DNA of 64,000 nt, taken from contig NZ_BMNT01000033.1 of NCBI RefSeq assembly GCF_014646695.1, positions 57,763 through 121,762 of the forward strand, read 5' to 3'. The notes under the pieces were generated by a model. The model searched no databases and was not told the origin of the DNA. It worked only from the letters and a program-made list of their open reading frames with translations. Origin of the DNA: Sphaerisporangium melleum (GTDB taxonomy: Bacteria > Actinomycetota > Actinomycetes > Streptosporangiales > Streptosporangiaceae). Each line of letters begins with the position of its first letter. The stretch's first letter is position 1. This document shows, in pieces, positions 7,909-15,549 of this stretch. A program made the position numbers and the translations under genes.

Positions 7909-9864
7909 TCACCGGACGAGGGGGGCGGGGGCCGGGCCGGGGCCTGCCGGCGCGCAGCCGTACAGCACGCGCCGGTCGTGTTCGCCGAGCCCGGGCAGGA
8001 GCACGCAGGCGATCCCGGCGCTCGCCGCCATCAGGCGCACCGTGCCCGCCGCGACAGCGGCCTTGGTCACGCGGCGGGGGTCCGGCACACCGGTGAACAC
8101 CAGCACGGCCGCGGGCGACAGTTCGCGCTCCTCCAGGTACCGGTCCATCCAGCGCAGCCGGCCGCGAGGGTGGCAGGTGTACCGGATCGGCGCGTCGGGC
8201 CACATCGCTCCGGTCCGGACGAGAGCCCGCCCGGCGAGCTCGCGGAGCTCGCGGCATTCGGGGCATTCGCCGAGATCGGGGGGTTCGTCCGCACCGTACC
8301 GGCCGGACGGGTGGGATACGTGGCGGCCGGTCAGGCCCTCCGGGTCGCGTGCCGCGCCGCCGGACCGACGGCGCACGCGAGGCCCGCCGCGGCCAAGCGT
8401 GCGCGCGTCCGGGGAAGGCGGCGTGAGTTCGACGACGGCGGTCACCCGCTCGCGGCCCGGGTCGAGGTCCAGCGGTTCCGCGTGGCCGTCCGCGTCCCGC
8501 ATCCGGACGCGCCACCCCGCCGCCTGGGCGTCCTCGGCGATCCGCGCGACCAGCAGGCCCGTGTCACCATGGACCAGCCGCTCCTCCGCCTCGCCGGGCA
8601 GCCGGCCGAGATCACCGGTCAGGACCAGCGTGACGCCCTCGCCGCCGTGTTCCGGTGTGCCCGGCAACTCGACCAGGGCGCGTGCGTCCGGGTCGAATGC
8701 GTACGCGCGGCGACCGCCGCCGGCCAACTCGCCCAGAAGGTACGTCCGGACGGCGCCCCGGGGTCCCGCCTCAGGCACGCTGCGTCGGCCGGCGAGCATC
8801 CGGGACATCGCGCGGACGAGGGGATGCGGGCTGCCCCGCAGGGGCAGGCGGCGTTCGGTCAGATGCAGTCTGCCCGGCGACGGGACGGCCGGGGCCACCG
8901 AGATGACGTCGCCCATACCACCGGGTACGACGTCGCCCGTCCCACCGGGGATGGCGGCGTGCGTCCCGCCGGGATCCGGCACCACCTGCCGTCCGTCCGC
9001 GCGGTAGCCGCCGAGATGGCGGATGGCGAGGCCGGCGACGATCCCGGCGGTGACACCCGCCGAGGCGGGACCGTCACACGCGAACGGCAGCGGCCTGCCG
9101 TCCGGGAGCGCCACCGCATCCGGCCGCACCGGCAGAAACGCACCCGCCACCGGACCAGGCCCCGCCCACGTACCAGGACCGGGAAGCGTGCCAGGACCAG
9201 GTGTGATGCCAAGGCCGGGCGGCGTACCGAGGCCCGGGGGCAAGCTGGGACCAGGCGTCGTTCCAAGGCCGGGCGTCGCATCGGGACCGGGAGGCAGGCT
9301 GGGACCAGGCGTCGCATCGAGGCCAGGCGGCGTACCAGGACCGGCCCCAAGCCCGGGCGGCGTGTCGGGGCCCGGGGGTGTGCCGGGGAGTATTGCGATG
9401 GTGAGGTCGGCTCGCGCGTCTCCGGGCCAGGTGGTTCCGGCCGGGGGGCGCAGGACGGTCCCGATGCCGGACTCGCGGAGCAGCCCGGCGATCAGATCGG
9501 CGAGCAGGTGGTCGCCGGTGACGGTGACGCGTGCCGCCCGCAGCCGCCGCCACACCCCGTCCGCTCGCGGAGCGGGCAGGGAGCGCTGCAGGAACACCCG
9601 CAGCGGAGCGGGGTCGGCGTCCGCCGGGAAGCGCACGAGGTCCCGCCGGGCCAGCAGGTCCACGAACCGGTCGACGCGGACCCCGAGGAGGTCCCCGATC
9701 TGGTCGACGGTTCTGGTGCCGTCCAGCAGGGGCAGCAGGATGGGGAGCACCTCGCGGGCGAACCGGCCGGTCAGGTGCTCGCGTCGTGGCCCGCCCTCGA
9801 CGATGTACCCATCGGCGACCGGGATGAAGGCCGTCCCTTCTCTGCGACGCGGGAACCCGCTCAT
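7909..9864 (-). CDS. RiPP leader-binding / nitroreductase-like dehydrogenase fusion
   Basis: 651 aa; ATG 9864 overlaps the stop of the E1-like gene (ATGA). Residues 12-85 look like the winged-helix leader-recognition element of azole-forming systems (GYIVEGG, then LLPLLDGTRTVDQIGDLL). Residues 117-150 form a Rossmann-like strand-helix (VTVTGDHLLADLIAG). Residues 161-238 are a Pro/Gly repeat. The C-terminal ~250 residues end in VLVFTGVPDPRRVTKAAVAAG followed by RLMAASAGIACVLLPG, which resembles the FMN nitroreductase fold of SagB-type azoline dehydrogenases. Known function of such parts: bind the leader and oxidise thiazoline or oxazoline to the azole. The domain split is my reading; FMN contacts are not certain. 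Confidence 0.65.
   Translation of the reverse strand: MSGFPRRREGTAFIPVADGYIVEGGPRREHLTGRFAREVLPILLPLLDGTRTVDQIGDLLGVRVDRFVDLLARRDLVRFPADADPAPLRVFLQRSLPAPRADGVWRRLRAARVTVTGDHLLADLIAGLLRESGIGTVLRPPAGTTWPGDARADLTIAILPGTPPGPDTPPGLGAGPGTPPGLDATPGPSLPPGPDATPGLGTTPGPSLPPGLGTPPGLGITPGPGTLPGPGTWAGPGPVAGAFLPVRPDAVALPDGRPLPFACDGPASAGVTAGIVAGLAIRHLGGYRADGRQVVPDPGGTHAAIPGGTGDVVPGGMGDVISVAPAVPSPGRLHLTERRLPLRGSPHPLVRAMSRMLAGRRSVPEAGPRGAVRTYLLGELAGGGRRAYAFDPDARALVELPGTPEHGGEGVTLVLTGDLGRLPGEAEERLVHGDTGLLVARIAEDAQAAGWRVRMRDADGHAEPLDLDPGRERVTAVVELTPPSPDARTLGRGGPRVRRRSGGAARDPEGLTGRHVSHPSGRYGADEPPDLGECPECRELRELAGRALVRTGAMWPDAPIRYTCHPRGRLRWMDRYLEERELSPAAVLVFTGVPDPRRVTKAAVAAGTVRLMAASAGIACVLLPGLGEHDRRVLYGCAPAGPGPAPAPLVR
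9151..9384 (-). repeat. Pro/Gly low-complexity repeat inside the dehydrogenase fusion
   Basis: About 78 codons (residues 161-238) repeat degenerate units such as GTPPGLDATPGPSLPPGP. The DNA shows recurrent ccaggc/gggacc-type units with variable spacing. It sits between the Rossmann-like and the C-terminal domains, so it probably acts as a flexible linker that has grown by slippage. Confidence 0.75.
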
Positions 9865-10664
9865 CCGTGAGCCCCGTCGCCGCAGCCGGGGCAGCGGTCC
9901 GCGGGCACCACCCGCCAGCGGGTCACCTCGTCGGTACGGCAGTCGATCACCGCGACCGTTCCGCGGTCCCCGCCGGTCAGCAGCGCCAGCGCCAGCCCGG
10001 CGGCCATCATGGCCTGGTGGGGCGGGAATCCCCGCACCCCGAGATGAGGGTCCGCCGCGAGCCTGAGCCTGATCTCCTCGTCGGCGGGGCTCTCGTGCTG
10101 CCGCAGCCGGGCGAGATAGCAGGTGTGGCACGGCGGCCGTCCCGGGACGAACACCGGCCCGACCCGGATGTACGGCGGCGCCGGCGCGATGGGCAGCCAG
10201 GGCACCGGGTGCGCGGCACGGCCGAACGCCGCGAACTCGGCCGGGAGGTCGCGCCAGGACGCGCGGACGCCGAACCGGCCGCCGGCGGCGAACCCCGGCA
10301 CCGGGTCGTGCGCCACCCGTGCCCGTCCGCCGGCCGCCGCGACGAGGGTACGCAGATGCCCGGCGACGGACGTCCCGAAGTCGCCGTCGGCCACGATCCG
10401 CAGGTCCGCGACCGGGCTCGCGCCGTTGGCGTGCGAAGCCTCCGGCCGCACCGTGCCCGCGCCGCCGGCCGCCCGTTCCTGCGCACGACGGCTGCCGGGC
10501 ACGGTCGTGGTGCCGGCCAAGGCGTGCTCGTCCGTGGCACCCGTGCCGATCACGACCGCCCCCTCCTGCGTGCGGCGACGGCCGGCGGTGCCGGCCGTGG
10601 CGTGGTCATCTGTGGCATTCGAGCCGATCGCGGGGTGTCCGTTCATGGCGCTGCCGTCCGTCAC
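9861..10664 (-). CDS. E1/ThiF-like cyclodehydratase partner protein
   Basis: 267 aa from GTG 10664, which overlaps the YcaO stop (GTGA); ATG 10646 is an internal alternative. The N-terminal ~70 residues are low complexity with repeats such as ATDEHALAGT. The remainder matches the C-terminal part of E1-like partners of YcaO: a strand DLRIVADGDFGTSVAGHL, then CHTCY and, near the C-terminus, CPGCGDG. These two CxxC pairs are the expected structural zinc site. The usual N-terminal leader-binding domain is absent here and seems to be carried by the next gene. Family role: activates YcaO and presents the precursor. Second enzyme gene of the azole module. Confidence 0.75.
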   Translation of the reverse strand: MTDGSAMNGHPAIGSNATDDHATAGTAGRRRTQEGAVVIGTGATDEHALAGTTTVPGSRRAQERAAGGAGTVRPEASHANGASPVADLRIVADGDFGTSVAGHLRTLVAAAGGRARVAHDPVPGFAAGGRFGVRASWRDLPAEFAAFGRAAHPVPWLPIAPAPPYIRVGPVFVPGRPPCHTCYLARLRQHESPADEEIRLRLAADPHLGVRGFPPHQAMMAAGLALALLTGGDRGTVAVIDCRTDEVTRWRVVPADRCPGCGDGAHG

Positions 10665-11965
10665 GCCATCGGCTGCGGGTAGGGGTTGAGCCGTCGCTCC
10701 GGCAGGGCACGCAGGCCGAGGCCCGCGGGCGCGGTCCTGAGCCTTCGATGGCGGCGGTACTGCACCAGCGGGCGGACCGACATCGGCTGCAGCTCGGGAA
10801 CGATCACCCGTACGGCGACGTGCCCGCTGTCGCGCAGCTCGCGCGTCGTCAGGTCGGCCGCGAGGACGGTCATGCCCAGCTCGGCGAGCCGCCGCAGCAG
10901 GTATTCGAGCCGTCCCCGATCGGAGCCGGGGTCCTCGGCGGCCGGCGGGCACGGCGGAGCCGGCGCGGACAGGAAGGCGAACGCCTCGCGCCGCGATCGC
11001 GCGGCCATCACCGCCGCCTGGTCGTGCACCGAGCGGTGGTCAGCGTACCGGCGCGGCAGCGTCGCGCGGTTCTCGATGCCGGCCCGCAGTCCCATGGTCT
11101 CCAGCAGGGCGTGCTCGGCCAGCGCGGTGACGTCGAACCCGCAGGCCGCGCCCACGAGCCGGCTCGCGCGGGGCGCGTTCTCGGCGGTCTGCAGGCAGAG
11201 CACGACCGGCACGCCGACGTCGGTCGTGGCGTCGTACAGGAAGGACGCGATGCCGCGGTCGGCGCACCAGCCGATGATCGATCGAGCGGAGGCGGTCAGG
11301 CGGCCGGCGTCCGCCGGTGGCAGTGGCCGGCGCAGCAGCCAGGTCAGCGCGATCGCGTCGCGTTCGACCAGCTCGCACAGCGCGTTGACCGCGGCCGCCT
11401 CGAAGGACCGGTGGACGGCGCAGCCGGTGGAGATCGGGATCCAGAAGTTCTCGGCGTCCAGCTCGGGGAACGTCAGGAAGACCATGACCGCGGGGACGAG
11501 CAGGGTCTCGCCCGTGTGCAGGTTCGTGGCCGCCGTCCACCTGATCGGGCGGGTCTTGTCGACGTCGTGGATCGGGCAGCCCGGCCTGCTCAGTTCGCGC
11601 GGCGAGCACCGGGGGACCAGATCGAGGTCCAGCGCGGCGTTCCCGAGCTCGGCCGCGGTGGCCACGACCAGCCGGCGCTCGTCGACCACCAGCCCCGCGT
11701 AGCGTTCCAGTGCCTCGGCCACCGCCAGCAGGCGGGCCCGCTCCGGATCGCCGTAGGCCCGGCCCGTGCCCTGCGCGGTACGCGCGTCCGGCCGGAACGG
11801 CCCGGCCACGGCCGACGGGTTGCCGGTGGGCGCCGTGTACAGGAAGCAGTCGTTCGGCATCCAGCCGTAGGTGTTGATCCGCCGTGGACGGCCGACCGCG
11901 CCGTACGGCCCTGCCAGTTCCAGCAGCGCCGACGGCTCAGAGCGCGGGCCGGTCCGGACGGTCAC
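10661..11965 (-). CDS. YcaO-domain azoline cyclodehydratase
   Basis: 434 aa, GTG 11965 overlapping the stop of the GAF gene (GTGA). YcaO hallmarks are visible: VAEALERYAGLVVDERRL in the ATP-binding region, CELVERDAIALTW, and a C-terminal NPYPQPMA that supplies the PxPxP tail of azole-forming YcaOs. Such enzymes use ATP to activate the backbone amide so that a Cys, Ser or Thr side chain can close to an azoline. With the E1-like protein next to it, azoline formation is more likely than thioamidation (no TfuA gene is present). The only Cys residues in the precursor core are positions 60 and 62. Confidence 0.88.
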   Translation of the reverse strand: MTVRTGPRSEPSALLELAGPYGAVGRPRRINTYGWMPNDCFLYTAPTGNPSAVAGPFRPDARTAQGTGRAYGDPERARLLAVAEALERYAGLVVDERRLVVATAAELGNAALDLDLVPRCSPRELSRPGCPIHDVDKTRPIRWTAATNLHTGETLLVPAVMVFLTFPELDAENFWIPISTGCAVHRSFEAAAVNALCELVERDAIALTWLLRRPLPPADAGRLTASARSIIGWCADRGIASFLYDATTDVGVPVVLCLQTAENAPRASRLVGAACGFDVTALAEHALLETMGLRAGIENRATLPRRYADHRSVHDQAAVMAARSRREAFAFLSAPAPPCPPAAEDPGSDRGRLEYLLRRLAELGMTVLAADLTTRELRDSGHVAVRVIVPELQPMSVRPLVQYRRHRRLRTAPAGLGLRALPERRLNPYPQPMA

Positions 11966-12615
11966 GGGCTGCCGCCGGTGAGCACCTCGTCAGCGGCCTT
12001 CAGCAGGGTGACCGCCAGCGCCGCCGCGACCGGATCGGCCGAGCCGAAGTGCGCACCGATCCGGTCGAGCAGGTCCGCGCCGGACGTCGCCGGGGACCGG
12101 GTCCCGTCCCCGGACCGGCGGCGGCCGCGGATCAGGATCTCCAGGCCGATCGCGGCCTGGAGGGCCAGCAGCCCGAGCAGGTCGAGATCGGCCAGTTCGC
12201 CGCGGGACGCCTCGGTGGGGTCGAGGACCTCCAGCACGCCGATGCAGTCCGCGTCGCGCACCAGCGGGGCGGCCATGAGGGCGCTCGGCACGTAGCCGGT
12301 CGAGGCCGCGGCCGCCCTGGCGAACACCGTGCTGCCGGCCAGATCGTCCACGTACATCGGCTCACCGCTGGTCGCGACCCATCCGGCGATGCCGGTGCCG
12401 GCGGGGAACCGGGTGCCGGGCAGGTGCGCGCCGCCCTCCCCCGCCACGGCCTCGAAGACGAGTTCGCCGGTGTCCTCGTCGATCAGGAAGACCGACGAGG
12501 CCGCGGCGCCGAAGACGTGGCGGGCGATCTCCACCACCGATTGCAGGAGCTGCCGTTCAGCGAGCTCCGGCCGTTCCTTCCGCGAGCCCGGGAGGGAGTA
12601 GTTCAGCAACGGCAT
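11962..12615 (-). CDS. GAF-domain protein of the RiPP operon
   Basis: 217 aa from ATG 12615, chosen because GGAG lies 6 nt upstream (ATG 12627 is the alternative). Residues 20-165 form one GAF domain: SSVFLIDEDTGELVFEAVAG, then FPAGTGIAGWVATSGEPMYVDDL, then LEVLDP. After it there is only a short helical tail (DLLDRIGAHFGSADPVAAAL), with no kinase, cyclase or HTH output. It overlaps both neighbours, so it is made with the modifying enzymes. It could sense a small molecule or redox state, or act as a scaffold; no function is known to me for a stand-alone GAF protein here. Confidence 0.75.
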   Translation of the reverse strand: MPLLNYSLPGSRKERPELAERQLLQSVVEIARHVFGAAASSVFLIDEDTGELVFEAVAGEGGAHLPGTRFPAGTGIAGWVATSGEPMYVDDLAGSTVFARAAAASTGYVPSALMAAPLVRDADCIGVLEVLDPTEASRGELADLDLLGLLALQAAIGLEILIRGRRRSGDGTRSPATSGADLLDRIGAHFGSADPVAAALAVTLLKAADEVLTGGSP

Positions 12616-13474
12616 GGTGGGCTCCATCGGTGACGTTCCGGGCGGTCTGGTAGAGCACGGCGCGAAGCTGCGCGGGCGTGAGCCAGCGATGCTTGCTGAG
12701 GATCAGCGCGCACAGGCCGGTGATGTGCGGGGCGGCGAAGCTGTTGCCGGAGGCGACGGTCCGGCCGCCGCCGGCCCACGCCACCGGCACCCGCACGCCG
12801 TGGGCGTAGAACTCCACGGGCGGGGCGGGGTTGTAGTAGTGCAGGAAGGGATCGGGCTGGTCGTGGCCGGCCACCGAGATGACCGAGGCGAACGGCCACG
12901 GAAAGCTGCGGATCGGCATGTTGTGCGCCGAGACCACCAGCACGCAGCGCCGGAAGTAGGCCCGGTCGGCGAGCTCGTGGAGCGCCGGGACCAGTTCCGG
13001 GCGCCGGGTCGCGAGGCTCATGTTGATCACGTCGAAGCCCGCCTCGATCGCCCATTCCAGGCCGGCCAGCAGCGCCCGCCCGGTGCCGCCGATCGAATCG
13101 GTCAGCACGCGCATCGACGACAGCGACACCCTGGGGGCCATCGCCCGGACGATGCCCGCGCACGCCGTGCCGTGCCCGGCCGGGTCGATCGGGTCGGCCG
13201 GGGTCACACTCGCGTTGCCGTCCTCGCCGAAGACGACGGTCATCGCCAGGTCCACCGCGCCGACCATCGGATGGCCGGCGTCGATCCCGCTGTCCAGGAC
13301 GCACACCCGGACCCCGGCGCCGTCCGCGCCGCCCCACGCCCACTCGGGGGTGACCCCCGCCATCCGGACGACGGGCAGGGCCGGCAGGGCGGTCCGCGAG
13401 GTCGCCGCGCCCCACGCGGGGATGCCGGGGAAGTGTTCGGCGGCCGGGCCGTGCCAGGGCAGCGTCATGGTCAT
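12557..13474 (-). CDS. S8 subtilisin-type serine protease (RiPP leader or precursor protease)
   Basis: 305 aa; ATG 13474 overlaps the MFS stop (ATGA). The triad is intact: Asp in VCVLDSGIDAGHP, His in GHGTACAGIV, Ser in ASGNSFAAPHITGL. There is no signal peptide and no propeptide, so it should act in the cytoplasm. It overlaps the GAF gene by 59 nt. S8 proteases in RiPP loci remove leader peptides (as in lanthipeptide and cyanobactin clusters). The likely target is the 62-aa precursor, cut somewhere after the helical leader; the exact site is not visible. Confidence 0.85.
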   Translation of the reverse strand: MTMTLPWHGPAAEHFPGIPAWGAATSRTALPALPVVRMAGVTPEWAWGGADGAGVRVCVLDSGIDAGHPMVGAVDLAMTVVFGEDGNASVTPADPIDPAGHGTACAGIVRAMAPRVSLSSMRVLTDSIGGTGRALLAGLEWAIEAGFDVINMSLATRRPELVPALHELADRAYFRRCVLVVSAHNMPIRSFPWPFASVISVAGHDQPDPFLHYYNPAPPVEFYAHGVRVPVAWAGGGRTVASGNSFAAPHITGLCALILSKHRWLTPAQLRAVLYQTARNVTDGAHHAVAELLPPGLAEGTAGAR

Positions 13475-14865
13475 TCCCCCCGCGACGGCCCGGCGCCCTC
13501 GTCCGGGTCGCACCCGGCCGTCTCGTCCGGCGAGGGATAGGCGCCGTGGGCGACGGTCTCCGGCTCCCGCACCTGCGGTCGCGTCCGCTCGGCCTGTCCG
13601 GCGTGCCGCTCGGGCTCCCCGGTGTACCGGTCACCGAGGCTCACCTCCCGGAAGGCCGGCTGTGCCGCGGCCCAGACGACGGCCAAGGCCATCGCGAGGC
13701 CGGCGATCGGGAAGAACGCGGTGACGCCGAACCGCTCCACCCCCCAGCCGGTCACCGCGACCGAGATCGGGAACGTGCCCGACATCGCGAGCAGCATGAC
13801 GCTCATCACCCGGGCGAGCAGGTGCCGGGGCGCCCACAGCTGCAGCATCGTCATGATGGTGATCCCGGACCAGCCGTTGGCGACGGAGAACAGCGTGATG
13901 CACGCCGTGGCTCCGGCCAGCCCGCCGCTGAACGGCACCAGGGCGACCGAGACACCCATGACGAGCACCAAGACCACCAGCAGGCCGGCCGGCCGCAGCC
14001 GCCGCACCCGCAGGCGGGCCAGCAGCGCACCGGCGATCAGACCCGCGCTGAGCCCGGCGAGCAGCGTGCCGTACCCACCGGCGCCGAAGTCGCGGTGCGC
14101 CAGCGTGGGCAGCGCCACCTCCGAGGCACCGATGTACACGAAGTTCCCGACGACCGCCGCGACGAGCGTGACCTGCAGGAACCGCCCGCGGGTCAGGACC
14201 GCGCGGAACGACACCCGGCCTGCCTCGTCGCCTGGATCCTCGGCCACGGCCGTCTCGGGCCGGCGAAGCGCCAGCAGGGTCGCCGCGGACACCAGGAAGG
14301 TCGCCGCGTCGGCGAACAGCGCGGGACCGGGGCCGACGGCGGTGATCAGGACGCCGCCGAGGGCCGGCCCTAGGAGGCTGCCGAGCCGGGTGACGACCGA
14401 GGACATCGAGTTGCCCGCGGTCAGCTCCTCCCCCGGCAGGAACGACGGGAGCAGCGCGAAGGAGGCCGGTACGAACAGCCCGCTGCACACGCCGAGGAGC
14501 AGGGTGATCGGGGCGAGCACCGGGAACGACGGGGGGACGGTGAGGGCCAGGACGGCGAGCGCCGCGGTCAGGGCGAAGCGGGCGAGATCCGCCGCCATCA
14601 TCACCGGCCGTGCGCCGAAGCGGTCGGTGATGACCCCGCCGAGGGGGGTCGCGGCGGCCCGGCTGATCCCGTAGCAGGCCAGCACCGAGCCGAGCAGGAC
14701 CGGACCGCCGTCGGAGGACAGCACCAGCCAGGGCAGCGCGATGGCGAAGCACATGTCGCCGACGCTCGAGGTGAACTGGCCGGCGAGCAGCCAGGGGAAC
14801 CCTTTCACGGCCATCGGCCCGGTGGTCAGCGACGCCTTGATCGCCGCGATCGGCGTCCGGGTCAC
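13471..14865 (-). CDS. MFS exporter of the RiPP operon
   Basis: 464 aa from GTG 14865 (GTGA overlap with the flavoprotein gene). About 12 hydrophobic helices, with the motif A form GGVITDRFGARPVM after helix 2; resembles the MFS_3/enterobactin-exporter-like group. The last ~50 residues are charged (QAERTRPQVREPE) and cytoplasmic. Position between the flavoprotein and the protease genes points to export of the finished peptide. No ABC transporter is present, so this is the only export candidate in the locus. Confidence 0.83.
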   Translation of the reverse strand: MTRTPIAAIKASLTTGPMAVKGFPWLLAGQFTSSVGDMCFAIALPWLVLSSDGGPVLLGSVLACYGISRAAATPLGGVITDRFGARPVMMAADLARFALTAALAVLALTVPPSFPVLAPITLLLGVCSGLFVPASFALLPSFLPGEELTAGNSMSSVVTRLGSLLGPALGGVLITAVGPGPALFADAATFLVSAATLLALRRPETAVAEDPGDEAGRVSFRAVLTRGRFLQVTLVAAVVGNFVYIGASEVALPTLAHRDFGAGGYGTLLAGLSAGLIAGALLARLRVRRLRPAGLLVVLVLVMGVSVALVPFSGGLAGATACITLFSVANGWSGITIMTMLQLWAPRHLLARVMSVMLLAMSGTFPISVAVTGWGVERFGVTAFFPIAGLAMALAVVWAAAQPAFREVSLGDRYTGEPERHAGQAERTRPQVREPETVAHGAYPSPDETAGCDPDEGAGPSRGE

Positions 14866-15545
14866 AGCGCCTCCCTCTCCGCCGCCGGGGTGCCGTGCGG
14901 ACGTGTCATGATCTGCTCGATGAGCCCGGCGACCTGCGCCGGGGAGGGCAGCCCGGGACCGGTCCGCACGGATCCGCTGGCGATCTCCCAGCACGGCGTC
15001 ATCGCCGGTTCCGCGACGTGATGGCCGTCGGCCCGCAACTGCTCGACGTTGCGCCGGACGGCCGGCTTGCGCCACATCGCGGCGTTCATGCTGGGGAAGA
15101 AGATCGCCGAGCCTTCGTGGGCCAGCAGGGTCGCCGTCAGCAGGCTCCCGGCGAAGCCGTGCGCCGCCTGCGCGAGCGTGTGCGCGGTCGCCGGGAGCAC
15201 GATGAACCGATCGGCCCAGGCGGCCAGCCGCGCGTGCCCGGGGTCGAAGTCGTCCTCGCCCTCGCCATAGGCGGCGTCGCTCAGCAGTCGTACGGTGCGC
15301 AGCGGGAGGAACCGCGCCGCCGTGGCGGTCATGACGACCCGCACCTGGAGGCCGGGCAGCCTGCGCAGGGCCATCAGATAGGCGGGCAGGTTGACCACGT
15401 TCGCCGCGCCGCAGGCGCCCACGAGCAGACGGCTCCCACCCGCCCCGTTCGGGCCGTTCCCGCTCGCAGCGGTCTCACTCGGGCCGGTGCCACCCGGGCG
15501 GGCCTCGTCCGGGCCGCCTCCGCTCCGGCCGGTGTCGCCGCTCAC
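14862..15545 (-). CDS. HFCD-family flavoprotein (EpiD-like peptidyl-cysteine decarboxylase)
   Basis: 227 aa from GTG 15545, four bases after the radical SAM stop. HFCD signatures are all visible: the flavin-binding start LLVGACGAANVVNLP, the active-site His in HARLAAWADRFIVLPATAHT (motif HxxLxxWAD plus the PASANT-like PATAHT), and the substrate clamp PSMNAAMW. Family members (EpiD, MrsD, CypD, TvaF) oxidatively decarboxylate a C-terminal Cys to an enethiol using FMN. The precursor in this locus ends in Cys62, a direct match to that substrate. A Phosphopantothenoylcysteine-decarboxylase role is unlikely because the gene is embedded in the RiPP operon and lacks the CoaB half. Confidence 0.85.
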   Translation of the reverse strand: MSGDTGRSGGGPDEARPGGTGPSETAASGNGPNGAGGSRLLVGACGAANVVNLPAYLMALRRLPGLQVRVVMTATAARFLPLRTVRLLSDAAYGEGEDDFDPGHARLAAWADRFIVLPATAHTLAQAAHGFAGSLLTATLLAHEGSAIFFPSMNAAMWRKPAVRRNVEQLRADGHHVAEPAMTPCWEIASGSVRTGPGLPSPAQVAGLIEQIMTRPHGTPAAEREAL

Positions 15546-15549
15546 CGGA

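Noticed and set aside
9023..9400. CRISPR-like repeats in the GC-rich repeat zone
   Set aside because: Units are short, degenerate and in frame with a Pro/Gly coding repeat; there are no equal spacers and no cas genes.
14862..15545. Coenzyme A biosynthesis CoaC (phosphopantothenoylcysteine decarboxylase)
   Set aside because: Same superfamily, but the gene lacks the CoaB half, is embedded in the RiPP operon and the precursor has a C-terminal Cys.
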